DNA of 64,000 nt from NCBI GenBank assembly GCA_025059945.1, contig JANXDC010000012.1, forward strand, positions 62,001 to 126,000, given 5' to 3'. This document shows, in pieces, positions 17,433-30,598 of the stretch. The notes under the pieces are model-generated. The model was not told the origin of the DNA. It ran no database searches and saw nothing but the letters and a program-made list of their open reading frames with translations. Origin of the DNA: Bacteroidota bacterium. Its GTDB lineage: Bacteria > Bacteroidota > Rhodothermia > JANXDC01. The translations under genes were made by a program, and so were the position numbers. How positions within the stretch are numbered: position 1 is the first letter of the stretch; every line of letters starts with the position of its first letter.

Positions 17433-18392
17433 ATGTACGACGTCGTCATTGTAGGCGGGGGGCCAATAGGGATCAACTGCGCCTTCGAGGCCCGCAAGCG
17501 CGATCTCTCGTATTTAGTCCTCGAAAAGGGCCCTATCGTGGCCTCTATTTGGCGCTATCCCCTGCATATGCGCTTTTTCTCGACCCCGGAGCTACTGGAG
17601 CTACAGGGTATTCCCATGACCATAGCGGGAGATAAGCCCACCCGCACCGAGGCGCTCGCCTACTATCGCCGCCTGGTACTCGACTACGGGCTCAACTACC
17701 ATACCTATGAGCCCGTCTTGGCCGTAGAGGGACAAGACGGTCGCTTTCGGGTGCACACCCACAAGGCTACCTATCAGACAGCAAAAGTCGTGCTGGCCGT
17801 TGGCGCTTTCGCTCGGCCCCGGCTGCTCCGCGTACCGGGGGAGACGCTACCCCATGTGCAGCATTTCTACACGGAGGCCCATCCCTACGCGGGCTGCGAC
17901 GTGTTGGTGGTGGGGGGCAAGAACTCGGCCGTGGAGGCGGCTTTGGATCTGTATCGGCACGGCGCCCGGGTGACGATGGCGGTGCGCAGCCCGGACTTTC
18001 GGGAGAGCGTCAAGTATTGGCTTCTGCCCGACATCCGAAACCGGATCGCGCAAGGGCAAATCCGGGCCTTCTTCGACACCTCTGTGGAGGCGATCGAGCC
18101 GGAGCGCGTCTGGTTGCGCACGCCGGAGGGACGCAAGGCCGTGCGGGCCGATTTCGTGCTCGCCCTTACGGGGCATGAGCCCGACTATGCGTTTCTGGAG
18201 CAAGCCGGTGTGGCGATTCAAGACGATCCATATCGGACCCCCGTATACGATCCCGAGACGCTTGAGACCAACCGCAAGGGGATCTACTTAGCTGGGGTTG
18301 TGCTAGGGGGGTTGCGCACGAACCAGTGGTTCATCGAAAACAGTCGCGGCCACGCCGTGCAAGTCATGGAGCACATTCGGCGGCTTTTGTGA
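17433..18392 (+). CDS. ypdA: YpdA/Bdr-family FAD-dependent bacillithiol disulfide reductase
   Basis: 319-aa pyridine-nucleotide-disulfide oxidoreductase-like flavoprotein. It has the FAD Rossmann GGGPIGINCAFEA (residues 8-20), the NADPH Rossmann VVGGKNSAVEAALDL (about 156-170) and the family-typical FFSTPELLELQGIP and GVVLGGLRTNQWFIENSRGHA. YpdA/Bdr reduces oxidised bacillithiol in Firmicutes and is widespread in Bacteroidota and relatives, which fits the proposed lineage. It lacks the CxxC of thioredoxin reductase. The gene lies 7 nt behind comEC and overlaps trmI tail-to-tail by 29 nt (18364-18392). Confidence 0.88.
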   Translation: MYDVVIVGGGPIGINCAFEARKRDLSYLVLEKGPIVASIWRYPLHMRFFSTPELLELQGIPMTIAGDKPTRTEALAYYRRLVLDYGLNYHTYEPVLAVEGQDGRFRVHTHKATYQTAKVVLAVGAFARPRLLRVPGETLPHVQHFYTEAHPYAGCDVLVVGGKNSAVEAALDLYRHGARVTMAVRSPDFRESVKYWLLPDIRNRIAQGQIRAFFDTSVEAIEPERVWLRTPEGRKAVRADFVLALTGHEPDYAFLEQAGVAIQDDPYRTPVYDPETLETNRKGIYLAGVVLGGLRTNQWFIENSRGHAVQVMEHIRRLL

Positions 18393-19155
18393 TCGGGCGC
18401 GCAAAGATCAAATAACCCGTATGCGCGACCATGCGATCTGCGGGCCGCAGCCGATCGGAGACGGCCTTGTAGGGTCGTAAGAGCAGCTCTTCTACTTCAA
18501 CAAAGCGAAAGCCGTGCGCCCGAAGCGCCTCCAAAAGCAGGCTCACCTGATTGGCCGTGGGCAGAATCGCCCCAAAAAAGCTGCCCGCCCGCAGCGCGGC
18601 CCGAACCTGGGGGAGGTACTCCCAGGGGGAGCGCACGTCCAAAAACAGCGCATCTACATCCGTTTCGCAGAAGCCCTCGGCGATGTCCCGCACGCGCCAC
18701 ACGATGCGATCCGCAAGCCCAAGCGCGGCGAGGTTTTCCCGGGCCAGGGCCTGATGCTCGGGCCGGCGCTCATAGGAGTACACGCATCCCGAAGGCCCTA
18801 CAGCCCGAGCCAGGGCCAAGGTCAGGGCGCCGCTGCCGGTTCCCGCCTCGATGACCCGAGCACCCGGCTGCACGTTGAGCCGCAGTAGAATGTAGGCCGC
18901 GTCTTTGGGGTAGATGATCTGGGTGCGGCGCCGCAGATGCTGCATGAGATCCGCCGTGCTCGGCTCCAGGACCCAATACGGAGCCCCCTTGTGGGTGCGC
19001 ACCACCGAACCCGAAGACAGGCCGATGATGGCCTCGTGGGCTAAAACCCCGTGGTGCGTGCTCAGCTGTTTGCCGGCCTCCAGCCGCACTATGTGTGTGG
19101 TTTGATCCGGGGCGATAAGCAAAACCAGGTCACCGGCGACAAACCGACGCTCCAT
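18364..19155 (-). CDS. trmI: tRNA (adenine(58)-N(1))-methyltransferase TrmI
   Basis: 263 aa. An N-terminal beta domain (MERRFVAGDLVLLI) is followed by the class-I SAM fold with GARVIEAGTGSGALTLALARAVG as motif I, VYSYERRPEH as motif II and VDALFLDVRSPWEYL as the catalytic Asp motif IV. TrmI methylates N1 of A58 in the T-loop of tRNAs, as a homotetramer, and matters for growth at high temperature in Thermus. The ATG at 19155 is used; an in-frame TTG at 19164 adds three residues. The gene overlaps ypdA convergently and diverges from the tRNA-Arg promoter at 19236. Confidence 0.93.
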   Translation of the reverse strand: MERRFVAGDLVLLIAPDQTTHIVRLEAGKQLSTHHGVLAHEAIIGLSSGSVVRTHKGAPYWVLEPSTADLMQHLRRRTQIIYPKDAAYILLRLNVQPGARVIEAGTGSGALTLALARAVGPSGCVYSYERRPEHQALARENLAALGLADRIVWRVRDIAEGFCETDVDALFLDVRSPWEYLPQVRAALRAGSFFGAILPTANQVSLLLEALRAHGFRFVEVEELLLRPYKAVSDRLRPADRMVAHTGYLIFARPITKAAECAP

Positions 19156-19235
19156 GGCTTTCAAAAACGATCGAAGAGGCGTCCTGCGAATTTGCGGTCC
19201 AGGGAGGCGGATTTGCCAATCGTCTTTTGAGCCCC

Positions 19236-19265
19236 TTGACAGGAGGACACGGGAAAACGGATATT
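19236..19265 (+). promoter_or_regulatory. promoter of tRNA-Arg(CCT)
   Basis: A perfect TTGACA (19236-19241) and GATATT (19260-19265), 18 bp apart; TATTTT two bases on is an alternative -10. The predicted start near 19272 is about 8 nt before the tRNA's first base. Confidence 0.55.
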
Positions 19266-19279
19266 TTTCCCACGCAAAT

Positions 19280-19353
19280 GCCCCGGTAGCTCAGCTGGAT
19301 AGAGCAGCGGTTTCCTAAACCGTTGGTCGCAGGTTCAAGTCCTGCCCGGGGTA
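19280..19353 (+). tRNA. tRNA-Arg, anticodon CCT
   Basis: Full cloverleaf: acceptor GCCCCGG/CCGGGGT with a G-U first pair, D arm GCTC...GAGC, anticodon stem GCGGT/ACCGT with loop TTCCTAA (anticodon CCT, reading AGG), T arm GCAGG-TTCAAGT-CCTGC, discriminator A. The 3' CCA is not encoded (CGA follows). A 7-bp hairpin at 19390-19407 lies downstream and may end the transcript. The remainder of the 371-bp gap between trmI and the RodZ-like gene holds only this tRNA and two promoters. Confidence 0.95.
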
Positions 19354-19460
19354 CGACAGGATGCCCTCCTCCCAGCTCCCCCTCTGCGCGATTCCCGGAG
19401 GGGAATCCCCCTATTTGCGGTCGTATCCCACCGACTCAGCGGAGCTCATAGATAGTTTAC

Positions 19461-19489
19461 TTGCCTTTCTTGTCGATTTGGGTTACGTT
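19461..19489 (+). promoter_or_regulatory. candidate promoter of the RodZ-like gene and ligA
   Basis: TTGCCT (19461-19466), 17-bp spacer, TACGTT (19484-19489). A transcript would begin near 19496, about 40 nt before the ATG at 19536. This argues against a start at the TTG of 19461 itself. Confidence 0.5.
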
Positions 19490-19535
19490 TTGCAACGGGA
19501 TTGGGCCGCAAGCCGGAGGAGGGGACCGGAACGAA

Positions 19536-22443
<2,908 letters not shown>

Positions 22444-22450
22444 TTCTGAC

Positions 22451-22981
22451 ATGCACCGTCTGCGTATCCGGTGGGCCTGGCGCCGCCTTCGGCGTCTTCT
22501 TCCCGGCTATCGCGCCCCCCATCCCCCACCGCTAGTGCTTTGGGTGTTGACGGCCGAGCAGTTCGGTCTGCTGCGGCCCCATCTGGAGGCCCTAGCGAGG
22601 CGATGGGGAGCAGGAGGACAGCGCTGGCTCATTTTGCAGAATGAGGCTCGATCGAAACCTCCGCCCTCGAGTTTTGAGCGCTACGTGCTTCCGCCGCAGC
22701 AGCGGTGTTGGGATGGGGGGCTGGGCGATGAGGCGCTCCGTTGGCTCGAGGCCTCGGCCTCCCGATGGGGTATCTGCTTGGAGCCCTCGGTTTCTCCAGC
22801 CGCGGCCGAAGCCCTGCTTCGATCCGGCGCTCTCTGGCGGGTCGCCCTGTCGACGCCCGCGCTGGAGGAGGTAGTCGATCTCGTATGGCAGATCCGTGAA
22901 GACGATCCCGAGCACGTCACAAGACAAATGGCCCGTTATGCGGATTGGGTTCGAGGGTTTGGGGGGGTGGGCTCCGCTTGA
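22451..22981 (+). CDS. hypothetical protein downstream of ligA
   Basis: 176 aa from an ATG 7 nt after the ligA stop. A basic, Arg-rich N-terminus (MHRLRIRWAWRRLRRLLPG) is followed by an alpha/beta-looking region (LVLWVLTAEQFGLLRPHLEALARRWG; RWLILQN; LEPSVSPAAAEALLRSG; RVALSTPALEEVVDLVWQIRE). The size, basic start and position next to ligA are reminiscent of the DUF6913 proteins found near ligA/dapA in Bacteroidota, but sequence resemblance is too weak for me to assert it. It overlaps the CBS-domain gene tail-to-tail by 46 nt. Function unknown. Confidence 0.6.
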   Translation: MHRLRIRWAWRRLRRLLPGYRAPHPPPLVLWVLTAEQFGLLRPHLEALARRWGAGGQRWLILQNEARSKPPPSSFERYVLPPQQRCWDGGLGDEALRWLEASASRWGICLEPSVSPAAAEALLRSGALWRVALSTPALEEVVDLVWQIREDDPEHVTRQMARYADWVRGFGGVGSA

Positions 22982-24147
22982 TCCAAGCGCTGAACCCGCA
23001 ACCGCAGGATCCGATGCGAGGTGGCCTCCTCGATAACGAAGCGAAACCGGTCGATAAGCAGTGTATCCCCCGCCGCGGGCACCCTGCCGGCGTGATACAA
23101 GATAAGTCCCGCCACGGTCTCTAAGGCGGGCTCCTCCGGCCCGAGACGGCGACCAAGAAGCTGTTCCAGGTCCTCCAGTCGCGTGCGGCCGTCTAGACGG
23201 TACTCCCCAGGCCCCAACGCTTGCGGACTGGGAACGGTTTGCTCCTCCTGGGGCTCTCCGATGATCTCATCGATTACGTCCCGTAGCGTTACTAGCCCCA
23301 GGGTCCCCCCGAATTCGTCGACCACGATGGCCATGTGCTGGCGTCGCTGCTGAAACAGCCGCAACAGTTCCTCAAGGCCCGTACTGGGGGGCACGAACAG
23401 AGCAGGACGAACCATCTGAATCCAAGATGGAGGATCCGGCGGACTCTGCTGCAGAAGTTCGAGCAGGTCTTTAGCGTACAAAACGCCCAGGATCTCGTCT
23501 GGGGATTCTCCATAGACGGGAATGCGAGAATATCCGGTTTCCTCAATGAGTTGACGCACCGTTTCCCAGGAGGCCGTAGCGGGGACGGCCGCCATGTCTA
23601 GACGTGATACGAGCACATCGCGCGCTGTCTTGCCTCGAAACTCCAGCAGTCCGGTGATGAGCTCCGCTTGCTCCGGATCACGAGCCGATGCGGTCTCAGG
23701 CTGGGGCATCTGAGCCGGCTGCCGAGGGCTCATGTGCCTTTGCAGGGTTCGCTCTAGCGTCCGCACCAGCGGAGAGAGCACCCAAGCTAAGGGCAAGAAG
23801 GCGAGCGCAACCCCCAATCCAATGTGCCTCCACAGGCTAGGTGCCGGACGCCGGGCCCGCCAGTCCACATAGCTTAGCGCTCCCAGAAGCCCCAAAAAGC
23901 AGACCGGCTGCCAGGCCCGGGGCAGGGGTTCCGTGATCCACCACCAGCCGAGCACCAAAGCGGCCGCGGCAACGCTCTGGGCGATCGCCGCCGAAAGGGC
24001 CCCCAAAAGGGCCAAGGGGCCCTCGGACTCCTCCGCCGGATGCACGCCACGCCGCCATTGCAGCGCGCCAAAATAAGCGCCCGCTCCGGCGAGGACCAGT
24101 ATCCCCCCCCAGATCCAGGACCAACTGGCGTGTTCTTCGGGGTCCAC
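22936..24147 (-). CDS. CBS-pair/CorC_HlyC domain membrane protein (divergent CNNM-like)
   Basis: 403 aa. The N-terminal 130 residues carry about four hydrophobic segments (IWGGILVLAGAGAYFGAL, SVAAAALVLGWWWI, VCFLGLLGALSYV, IGLGVALAFLPLAWVLSPLV) but lack recognisable DUF21 sequence. A pair of CBS domains follows (about 185-300; GKTARDVLVSRLDMAAVPA, YSRIPVYGESPDEILGVLYAKDLL, MAIVVDEFGGTLGLVTLRDVIDEIIGE), then the C-terminal CorC_HlyC beta domain (about 315-390; YRLDGRTRLEDLEQLLG). Relatives (CorC, YfjD, GldE) are implicated in Mg2+/Co2+ homeostasis. The start appears to be GTG (24147). Its tail overlaps the preceding hypothetical gene. Confidence 0.82.
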   Translation of the reverse strand: MDPEEHASWSWIWGGILVLAGAGAYFGALQWRRGVHPAEESEGPLALLGALSAAIAQSVAAAALVLGWWWITEPLPRAWQPVCFLGLLGALSYVDWRARRPAPSLWRHIGLGVALAFLPLAWVLSPLVRTLERTLQRHMSPRQPAQMPQPETASARDPEQAELITGLLEFRGKTARDVLVSRLDMAAVPATASWETVRQLIEETGYSRIPVYGESPDEILGVLYAKDLLELLQQSPPDPPSWIQMVRPALFVPPSTGLEELLRLFQQRRQHMAIVVDEFGGTLGLVTLRDVIDEIIGEPQEEQTVPSPQALGPGEYRLDGRTRLEDLEQLLGRRLGPEEPALETVAGLILYHAGRVPAAGDTLLIDRFRFVIEEATSHRILRLRVQRLDQAEPTPPNPRTQSA

Positions 24148-24248
24148 GGTGTTGTCGGGTAGCCGACTTTGCGCCGAGAATTTAGCGCACCTGGAAAAGA
24201 TGCGCTACTTCGCTGCCTGAGAGGCGCTTTCGATGCGCGGTGAGGAAG

Positions 24249-24325
24249 TGGCGCGCGCGGAGGGATTCGAACCCCCAACCGGCGGATCCGAAGTCCGCTG
24301 CTCTATCCAGTTGAGCTACGCGCGC
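24249..24325 (-). tRNA. tRNA-Arg, anticodon TCG
   Basis: Minus-strand cloverleaf: acceptor GCGCGCG/CGCGCGC, D arm GCTC...GAGC, anticodon stem GCGGA/TCCGC with loop CTTCGGA (anticodon TCG, reading CGA), T-loop TTCGAAT, discriminator G and an encoded CCA (24249-24251). The mature part without CCA is 24252-24325. Its encoded CCA contrasts with the tRNA-Arg(CCT) at 19280. The rest of the 296-bp gap to the ATPase gene holds nothing else I can identify. Confidence 0.95.
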
Positions 24326-24443
24326 GTTTGCGTTCACGACACAAGCGTGATGCCCTTTAAAGGTAATAAAGGCTCCATGCGAGGCACAAGAGCGGAACTT
24401 GCCTATTGGCTCGGGCGCGTGCCAGCTTTGCCACGTTTGGCTT

Positions 24444-26888
24444 ATGGGAGAGCTCGACACAACCGTGTCGCCGACGGGGCTCAGCGGCTCTGAGGCGCAA
24501 AGACGCCTGGAGGTTTACGGCCCTAATGCGCTTCCGGAGAGGCCGCCAGAGCCCCTCTGGGAGCGCCTGGGGCGTCAGATCCGTAGCCCCCTAGTTTACA
24601 TTCTGCTATTGGCCCTATTCATAGACGGGGCGATTTGGCTCTATGAGGGAGGGCGCGAGCTGCCCCTGGAATCGCTGGCCATCTTGGCCATTCTGCTCTT
24701 GAATACGGCTCTGGGGGTGCTGCAGGAGAAGCGCTCTGAGCAGGCGCTCAGGCGCCTTAAGGCCCTCGCGGAGCCCTCGGTGTGGGTGCTTCGGGATGGC
24801 CGTTTCACGAGGATTCCGAGCCGACAATTGGTCCCGGGCGATGTGGTGCGGCTAGAGGCCGGAGACCGCGTGCCGGCGGACGGATCGCTCCTAGAGGCCC
24901 ATGGGCTGCTCGTGGACGAAAGCCTGCTAACGGGCGAAAGCGTGCCGCAGGACAAGGGGGCCGGCGAGGAGCTATACGCCGGCACCCTGCTTGTGAGGGG
25001 CCGAGCCCTGCTAGAGGTGAGCCGCACCGGGCCGAGAAGCGCCATGGGCCGTATAGCGAGCGCCCTAAGCGAAATGCAGGAGGAGCAGACCCCATTAGAG
25101 CGTCGGCTTGCGGCCTTCGGAGGCCGGGTGGCGCGTTGGGTGCTGGTCTTGGCTTTGGGCCTCGTGGGGCTTGGGCTCCTTGTGGAGGGCTTTTCCGGGC
25201 GTGTGATCCTGTTCGCCGTAGCCTTGGCCGTGGCCGCGGTGCCGGAGGGGCTACCGGCTGTGCTGAGCCTGACCTTGGCTTTGGGCGTAGAACGCATGGC
25301 CCGCCGCAAGGCCGTGGTCCGTCGTCTTGCCGCCGTAGAGGCCTTGGGAAGCGTTACGGTCATCGCCACGGACAAAACGGGCACCCTTACGGAAAACCGC
25401 ATGGACGTTGAATCCGTTGTCGGACCCGATCCAGAGGGCGCGTTGCTGGCGATGGTCGTATGCAACGACGCCGACCTCAGAACGGGCGCCGGCGATCCGC
25501 TGGAGCTAGGGCTGCTGCGGTACGCGGCCCAGCGGCTGGATGTGGAACGGGTGCGCCGCGAAAACCCGCGCCTCTCGGAGCGCCCTTTTGATAGCACCTG
25601 GAAGTTCATGCGCGTCAGCACGCCCTCCGGAAGCTTTCTCAAAGGGGCCCCTGAGGCCCTGATCCCCCGTTTGGCCCTTCCGGCATCGGAGCAGCAGGAG
25701 CTGCTACACCAAGCGGAGCGCTACGCCGAAGAGGGGTTCCGCGTACTGGGCTTTGCGCACGGACCGGGGGAGCAAGAAGGGGAGCTACGCTTTTTGGGCT
25801 TTGCGCTGCTGCTCGATCCACCCCGAGCAGAGGTGCCGGAGGCGATCCGGCGCATCCAACAGGCCGGGGTGCGGGTCGTGATGATCACGGGCGATCATCC
25901 GGCTACAGCCCTGGCCGTTGCGCGCAGACTGGGAATGCGGGCCGAGGTCGTGGTCACGGGCCCGGAGCTGGAGCGGCTTTCGGATGCGGAGCTGCTTTCG
26001 GTGGACGTTTTCGCCCGGGTGCGGCCGGAGGATAAACTCCGCATCGTGCGCGCGTTTCAAGAGGCCGGAGAGGTGGTGGCCATGACCGGCGACGGGGTAA
26101 ACGACGCTCCGGCCCTCAAACGAGCCGACGTCGGAGTGGCCATGGGGCAACGGGGCTCGGATGTGTCCCGTGAGGTGGCGGACCTAGTGCTCCTCGATGA
26201 CAACTTCGCCACCATCGTGGCCGCGGTCGAGGAGGGGCGCAGCATCTACGAGAACATCCAGAAGTTCATTCGCTTTCTTTTTTCAACCAACCTCTCGGAA
26301 GTCCTTCTTGTGGCCGTGGGGTTGGTCTTGGCCGCCCTTATGGGTCTGCGGGATGCGGCCGGGCATCTGCTTCTGCCCCTTAGCGCGGCGCAGATCCTTT
26401 GGATCAATTTAATCACCGATGGCCTGCCGGCCTTGGCTCTGGCCCTGGACCGCAATCCCGGCGTGCTAGGGCGCCCGCCCCGATCGCCGCAAAGTCCTCT
26501 GCTGGACGGGCCCTCTTTGCGTTTCGTCGTGCTCACCGGCCTATTGAAGGCGACCGTAGCGCTGCTGCTTTTGCTGTTGTTGCCCATGCGGACGGATCTT
26601 GACAAAGCCCGAACAACCGTATTTCACTTCATGGCCGTTGGCCAGCTGTTTTTCGCCTACGCGGCCCGGCATACAGACCAGAGGCCGCTTCCCAACGCAT
26701 ACCTGCACGGGGCCGTGGCCCTGGGCATAGCCTTGCAGCTAGCCGTGGGCGTCTGGATGCCCGCTTTTGTGTCCGCTACCCCCATAGACGCTCCTCTTTG
26801 GGGGCTGCTTCTGGGTTGCGCGTTGGGGGTATGGCTTGTTGCGGAGGCCCTAGATCGCCGGCTATGGCCAGCGGTAAAAAACCCGTAA
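24444..26888 (+). CDS. P-type (P2) cation-transporting ATPase, Ca2+-ATPase-like
   Basis: 814 aa, ion pump of the inner membrane. It shows the N-terminal cation ATPase domain ([21 protein letters not shown]), the actuator TGES ([12 protein letters not shown]), M4 PEGLPA, the phosphorylation loop [13 protein letters not shown], nucleotide-domain KGAPEAL, hinge [16 protein letters not shown] and M6 [15 protein letters not shown], with about ten membrane helices. PEGLP in M4 and N-x3-D in M6 match SERCA/PMR1-like Ca2+ (or Mn2+) pumps. The nucleotide-binding domain is short, which is usual in bacteria. I use the ATG at 24444; the open frame extends to 24399 without conserved sequence. Substrate ion is inferred. 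Confidence 0.92.
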   Translation: MGELDTTVSPTGLSGSEAQRRLEVYGPNALPERPPEPLWERLGRQIRSPLVYILLLALFIDGAIWLYEGGRELPLESLAILAILLLNTALGVLQEKRSEQALRRLKALAEPSVWVLRDGRFTRIPSRQLVPGDVVRLEAGDRVPADGSLLEAHGLLVDESLLTGESVPQDKGAGEELYAGTLLVRGRALLEVSRTGPRSAMGRIASALSEMQEEQTPLERRLAAFGGRVARWVLVLALGLVGLGLLVEGFSGRVILFAVALAVAAVPEGLPAVLSLTLALGVERMARRKAVVRRLAAVEALGSVTVIATDKTGTLTENRMDVESVVGPDPEGALLAMVVCNDADLRTGAGDPLELGLLRYAAQRLDVERVRRENPRLSERPFDSTWKFMRVSTPSGSFLKGAPEALIPRLALPASEQQELLHQAERYAEEGFRVLGFAHGPGEQEGELRFLGFALLLDPPRAEVPEAIRRIQQAGVRVVMITGDHPATALAVARRLGMRAEVVVTGPELERLSDAELLSVDVFARVRPEDKLRIVRAFQEAGEVVAMTGDGVNDAPALKRADVGVAMGQRGSDVSREVADLVLLDDNFATIVAAVEEGRSIYENIQKFIRFLFSTNLSEVLLVAVGLVLAALMGLRDAAGHLLLPLSAAQILWINLITDGLPALALALDRNPGVLGRPPRSPQSPLLDGPSLRFVVLTGLLKATVALLLLLLLPMRTDLDKARTTVFHFMAVGQLFFAYAARHTDQRPLPNAYLHGAVALGIALQLAVGVWMPAFVSATPIDAPLWGLLLGCALGVWLVAEALDRRLWPAVKNP

Positions 26889-26965
26889 CAGCTTCGTCTT
26901 GGACCGTGCTCGGAAACACGCGGCGGGCTAAATTCTGGGGGCGTTCAAACGAGGAGGTTTGCTTT

Positions 26966-29563
26966 ATGAGACGCGCCTTATGGGGCTCGATCCTGGGGCT
27001 TTGGCTTGCTTCCGTCGCTGGGGCTCAGCCTGTGCCCAGGCCAGAGGCCGTGTTGGGCTTTCGGCCCGGAGCGGATTTTCAGTTGGCTGATTACGCTACG
27101 CTTCTGCGCTACTACCGAGCTCTGGATGCGGCCTCAGAGCGGGTGGAGATGCTTGAGATCGGCCGCTCGGCCATGGGCCGGCCTATGATGTTGCTGCTCA
27201 TCTCCGATGCGGAAAACCTGCGGCAACGAGAGCGCTACCGCCGCATATCGGAGCAGTTGGCCAAGGCGCGTCTTTCCGAGGAGGAAGCCCGGCGCCTTGC
27301 GCGCGAGGGCCGCGCCATTGTCTGGATCGACAACGGCCTGCATGCGACCGAGGTCGCCCCTGCGCAGCATGCACCGGAGCTGGCCTACTATTTGGCCACG
27401 GACGAAAGCCCGGAGACGCAGCGCATTCGGCGCGAGACGATCCTGCTGCTTATGCCCTGCATGAACCCCGATGGGCTCGATACGGTCGTGACCTGGTATC
27501 GTCGCCATCTGGGAACGCCCTTTGAGACGAGCCCGCTGCCATGGCTTTATCACAAATACGTGGGGCACGACAACAACCGCGACTGGTACATGCAGACGCA
27601 GCCGGAGACGCAGGCCGTAAGCCGGGTTTTGTATCGTGAGTGGTTTCCGCAGATCGTGCTCAATCATCATCAGGTGGCTCCGTTCCCGGCTCGGATCTTC
27701 GTGCCGCCGTTTGCCGATCCGAGCAACCCGAACATCCATCCTCTGATCATGCGGGGTATCACGCTTGTGGGCAACGCTATGGCGACGCGCCTGGAGCAGA
27801 AGGGTAAGGCGGGGGTGGTCTCTCGGCGCGTGTTTTCGACCTGGTGGAATGGGGGGATGCGCACGGTTCCGTATTTTCACAACATGATCGGGCTCCTTAC
27901 GGAGACGGCTCTGTACCGCTATGCCACACCGCGCTACTACGCGCCGGATGAGCTACCCGATACGTTTGCGGGGGGGCTTCCGACACGCGTGCCTACGACG
28001 GACTATCCCATGCCCTGGCTAGGGGGGTGGTGGCGGCTGCGCGACGCAGTGGAGTACATCTTTGAGACCTCGATGGCGACCCTGGATGTGGCCTCCCGAT
28101 ATCGGGAAGAGTTGCTATGGAACCTCTATCAGATGGGGCGGGAGGCGATCGAGCGGGGCCGGATGGGCTCTCCCAAAGCATGGGTGATCCCGCCGGACCA
28201 GTGGGATCCGTCGGCTGCGGTGGCGCTTGTAAACGTGCTATGGCGTGGGGGTTTAGAGGTGTGGCGGGCCGATGCGCCTTTTGAAGCCGATGGGCGGCGG
28301 TATCCGGCGGGCGCGTACATCGTTCCGGCCGCGCAGGCCTTTCAGGCATACGCGCGCGATCTGCTTGAGCCGCAGGTGTATACGGATATCCGACGGCCGG
28401 GTCAGCCTCCGGAGCCGCCTTATGATATCGCCGGTTGGACGCTGCCGAGCACGATGGGCGTACGCGTGGAGCGGATCGAGGGGCACTGGGAGCCGCCCAA
28501 AATATCCGTTATTGAAAATGAAATAAAACCCCCCGCCTCTATTCAAGGCGATGGACGTTATGTGGCCTTTAGTCCGCGTTCTAATGACAGTTTTCGCTGG
28601 TTAAACCGGGCCTTGGAGGCGGGACTGCGGGTGTATCGCAGCGCCGAAGCGGTCTCGGCTCTAGGCTCTGCGTATGGGCCCGGAACGGTTTTCGTAGATC
28701 TTCAAGGGTCCGCCGGGGAGCGCTTTTTGCGTCAGATCACGGCCGAAGGCGCTCAAGGGGTGCGCACAAATGCGCTCCCTGGGGGGGCTCGAGCTCTGCG
28801 TCGGGTGCGTGTGGGTATTTACGAGCCTTGGCGGCCGAGCATGGATGCTGGCTGGACGCGCTGGCTGCTGGAGCAGTACGGGTTTGCGTATCGTGTGTTG
28901 CGGGATCAGGATATCCGAAACGGCAACCTGCGCGCGCAGTTGGATGCGATCATCCTGCCCTCGGAGGGGGTAGCCCATCTGGTTCGGGGTTTTGAGCCCG
29001 GCACCATGCCCGAGGAATATACGGGGGGTCTGGGGGATGCGGGCTTGGCCGCCCTGCGCGCCTTTGTTCGGGAAGGGGGGACCTTGATCGCACTGGATGA
29101 GGCGGCGCAGACCGTGATGCGATACTTTGATGTGCCCGTAGCCTCCGGGCTGGAGGGGTTGCGTCGAGAGGAGTTTTACTGTCCGGGTTCGGTCCTGCGC
29201 CTCTACCTAGACGTGCGGCATCCAATCGCCTGGGGGATGCCCCCGGAGACGGCGGCTTACTTTATCAACAGCCAGGCTTTCGTGTGGCGAGCTCGTACTG
29301 GGGAGCGTCAGCCAGGGGAGGCGAACCTAGAACCCGGACAGAGCCGGGACGGGGCGACCGTGGTGGGGGTGTATCCTCGTATTCCGTTATTACAAAGCGG
29401 TTGGCTTCTAGGCGAACAGCACCTACAAGGCAAGGCTGCGGTGGTGGAGGTTAAGCAAGGTCAGGGTCGTTACGTACTGTTAGGCTTCGGGGTGCAATTT
29501 CGCGGCCAGCCGCATGCGACCTTTAAGCTCCTGTTCAACAGCCTGCTGTATGCCATAAGCTAG
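26966..29563 (+). CDS. exported M14-family zinc carboxypeptidase
   Basis: 865 aa with a signal peptide ([21 protein letters not shown]) and a GAGGAGG site (26951-26957) 8 nt upstream. The M14 core (about 35-330) has the zinc ligands in GLHATEVAP (HxxE), substrate-binding GHDNNRDW (Asn-Arg), the third ligand in VLNHHQ and catalytic Glu in GLLTETALY. The C-terminal half contains a glutamine-amidotransferase-like segment (about 640-770; [27 protein letters not shown]) common in long FCB M14 proteins. It likely trims peptides outside the inner membrane. The stretch at 28497-28600 is AT-rich compared with the rest of the gene though the frame is unbroken. Confidence 0.9.
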   Translation: MRRALWGSILGLWLASVAGAQPVPRPEAVLGFRPGADFQLADYATLLRYYRALDAASERVEMLEIGRSAMGRPMMLLLISDAENLRQRERYRRISEQLAKARLSEEEARRLAREGRAIVWIDNGLHATEVAPAQHAPELAYYLATDESPETQRIRRETILLLMPCMNPDGLDTVVTWYRRHLGTPFETSPLPWLYHKYVGHDNNRDWYMQTQPETQAVSRVLYREWFPQIVLNHHQVAPFPARIFVPPFADPSNPNIHPLIMRGITLVGNAMATRLEQKGKAGVVSRRVFSTWWNGGMRTVPYFHNMIGLLTETALYRYATPRYYAPDELPDTFAGGLPTRVPTTDYPMPWLGGWWRLRDAVEYIFETSMATLDVASRYREELLWNLYQMGREAIERGRMGSPKAWVIPPDQWDPSAAVALVNVLWRGGLEVWRADAPFEADGRRYPAGAYIVPAAQAFQAYARDLLEPQVYTDIRRPGQPPEPPYDIAGWTLPSTMGVRVERIEGHWEPPKISVIENEIKPPASIQGDGRYVAFSPRSNDSFRWLNRALEAGLRVYRSAEAVSALGSAYGPGTVFVDLQGSAGERFLRQITAEGAQGVRTNALPGGARALRRVRVGIYEPWRPSMDAGWTRWLLEQYGFAYRVLRDQDIRNGNLRAQLDAIILPSEGVAHLVRGFEPGTMPEEYTGGLGDAGLAALRAFVREGGTLIALDEAAQTVMRYFDVPVASGLEGLRREEFYCPGSVLRLYLDVRHPIAWGMPPETAAYFINSQAFVWRARTGERQPGEANLEPGQSRDGATVVGVYPRIPLLQSGWLLGEQHLQGKAAVVEVKQGQGRYVLLGFGVQFRGQPHATFKLLFNSLLYAIS

Positions 29564-29600
29564 ACAGGGCAGAGGGCAAACGCAATTTTCCGTTATTGCA

Positions 29601-30593
29601 ATGAACAAAACACTGAAAAAAATTCACAAGCAAGCCCAAAAACTCAAACAGCGCATCGTACTACCGGAAGGAGAAGAAGCGCGAACCTTGAAAGCAGTAC
29701 AACTTATTTTAGAAAACCAACTAGCACGGCCCATTCTGCTGGGGGATCCAGAACGCATACAAGCCTCGGCACAGAAACTTGGACTGATCTTGGAGGGGGT
29801 CCCAATAGTATTTCCAGAGCACTCGGATCGGCTCTCCGAGTACGCCGAGGAGCTCTATCGGTTACGCAAGAGCAAGGGCATGACAAAAGAGGAGGCTTAC
29901 CGGCTAGCCAAGGAGCCGCTTTATTTCGGCGCCCTTATGCTACGCTCGGGAGAGGTTGACGGGCTCGTAGCGGGCGCCGTGCACACAACGGCTGCCGTGC
30001 TGCGGGCCGTAATGCGCGTGATCGGACTCGCCCCCGGATCATCGCTTCTGTCGAGCAGCTTTCTAATGCTCTTACCCACGGGGCAAGCCCTGACATATGC
30101 CGATTGCGGGGTGGTGCCCTATCCCACGGCCGATCAGCTGGCCCAGATCGCCATCGACAGCGCGGCTATGCACCGGCTTCTTACGGGAGAGGAGCCACGG
30201 ATCGCTATGCTGTCGTTTTCCACCAAAGGCAGCGCAGAACACGAATCGGTAAGCAAGGTGCGGCAAGCTGCGGAGTTTGTGCGGCAGTTGCGGCCGGATC
30301 TGTGCGTGGACGGGGAGTTGCAATTCGACGCGGCCTACGTGCCGGAGGTGGCCTCAAGAAAGGCGCCAGAAAGCCCCGTAGCGGGAAGGGCAAATGTGCT
30401 GATCTTCCCGAATTTGGATGCGGGCAACATCGCCTACAAGATCACAGAGCGCCTGGCGGGCGCGCGGGCGTTAGGGCCCATCTTGCAGGGTGCGGCTAAG
30501 CCCGTCAATGACCTTTCGCGAGGGGCCAGCGCCGAGGACATCGCAGACGTGGTGGCGATCTGTTCGGTAAAAAGCCTCCTCCTTTCAAGGTAG
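29601..30593 (+). CDS. pta: phosphate acetyltransferase
   Basis: Interconverts acetyl-CoA and acetyl phosphate, usually with acetate kinase (no ackA is in the window). 330 aa, the short Pta form without the N-terminal DRTGG/regulatory domains. Family sequences visible are [86 protein letters not shown] and [20 protein letters not shown]. The first 120 nt are clearly AT-rich with Lys/Gln-rich codons ([13 protein letters not shown]), unlike the rest of the gene. It starts 37 nt after the carboxypeptidase and is followed directly by a decayed nitrilase gene. Confidence 0.93.
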   Translation: MNKTLKKIHKQAQKLKQRIVLPEGEEARTLKAVQLILENQLARPILLGDPERIQASAQKLGLILEGVPIVFPEHSDRLSEYAEELYRLRKSKGMTKEEAYRLAKEPLYFGALMLRSGEVDGLVAGAVHTTAAVLRAVMRVIGLAPGSSLLSSSFLMLLPTGQALTYADCGVVPYPTADQLAQIAIDSAAMHRLLTGEEPRIAMLSFSTKGSAEHESVSKVRQAAEFVRQLRPDLCVDGELQFDAAYVPEVASRKAPESPVAGRANVLIFPNLDAGNIAYKITERLAGARALGPILQGAAKPVNDLSRGASAEDIADVVAICSVKSLLLSR

Positions 30594-30598
30594 GACCT

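Noticed and set aside
24641-25642. 333-codon minus-strand open frame opposite the P-type ATPase
   Set aside because: Ser/Arg/Pro-rich shadow translation of conserved ATPase motifs; no domain or ribosome site.
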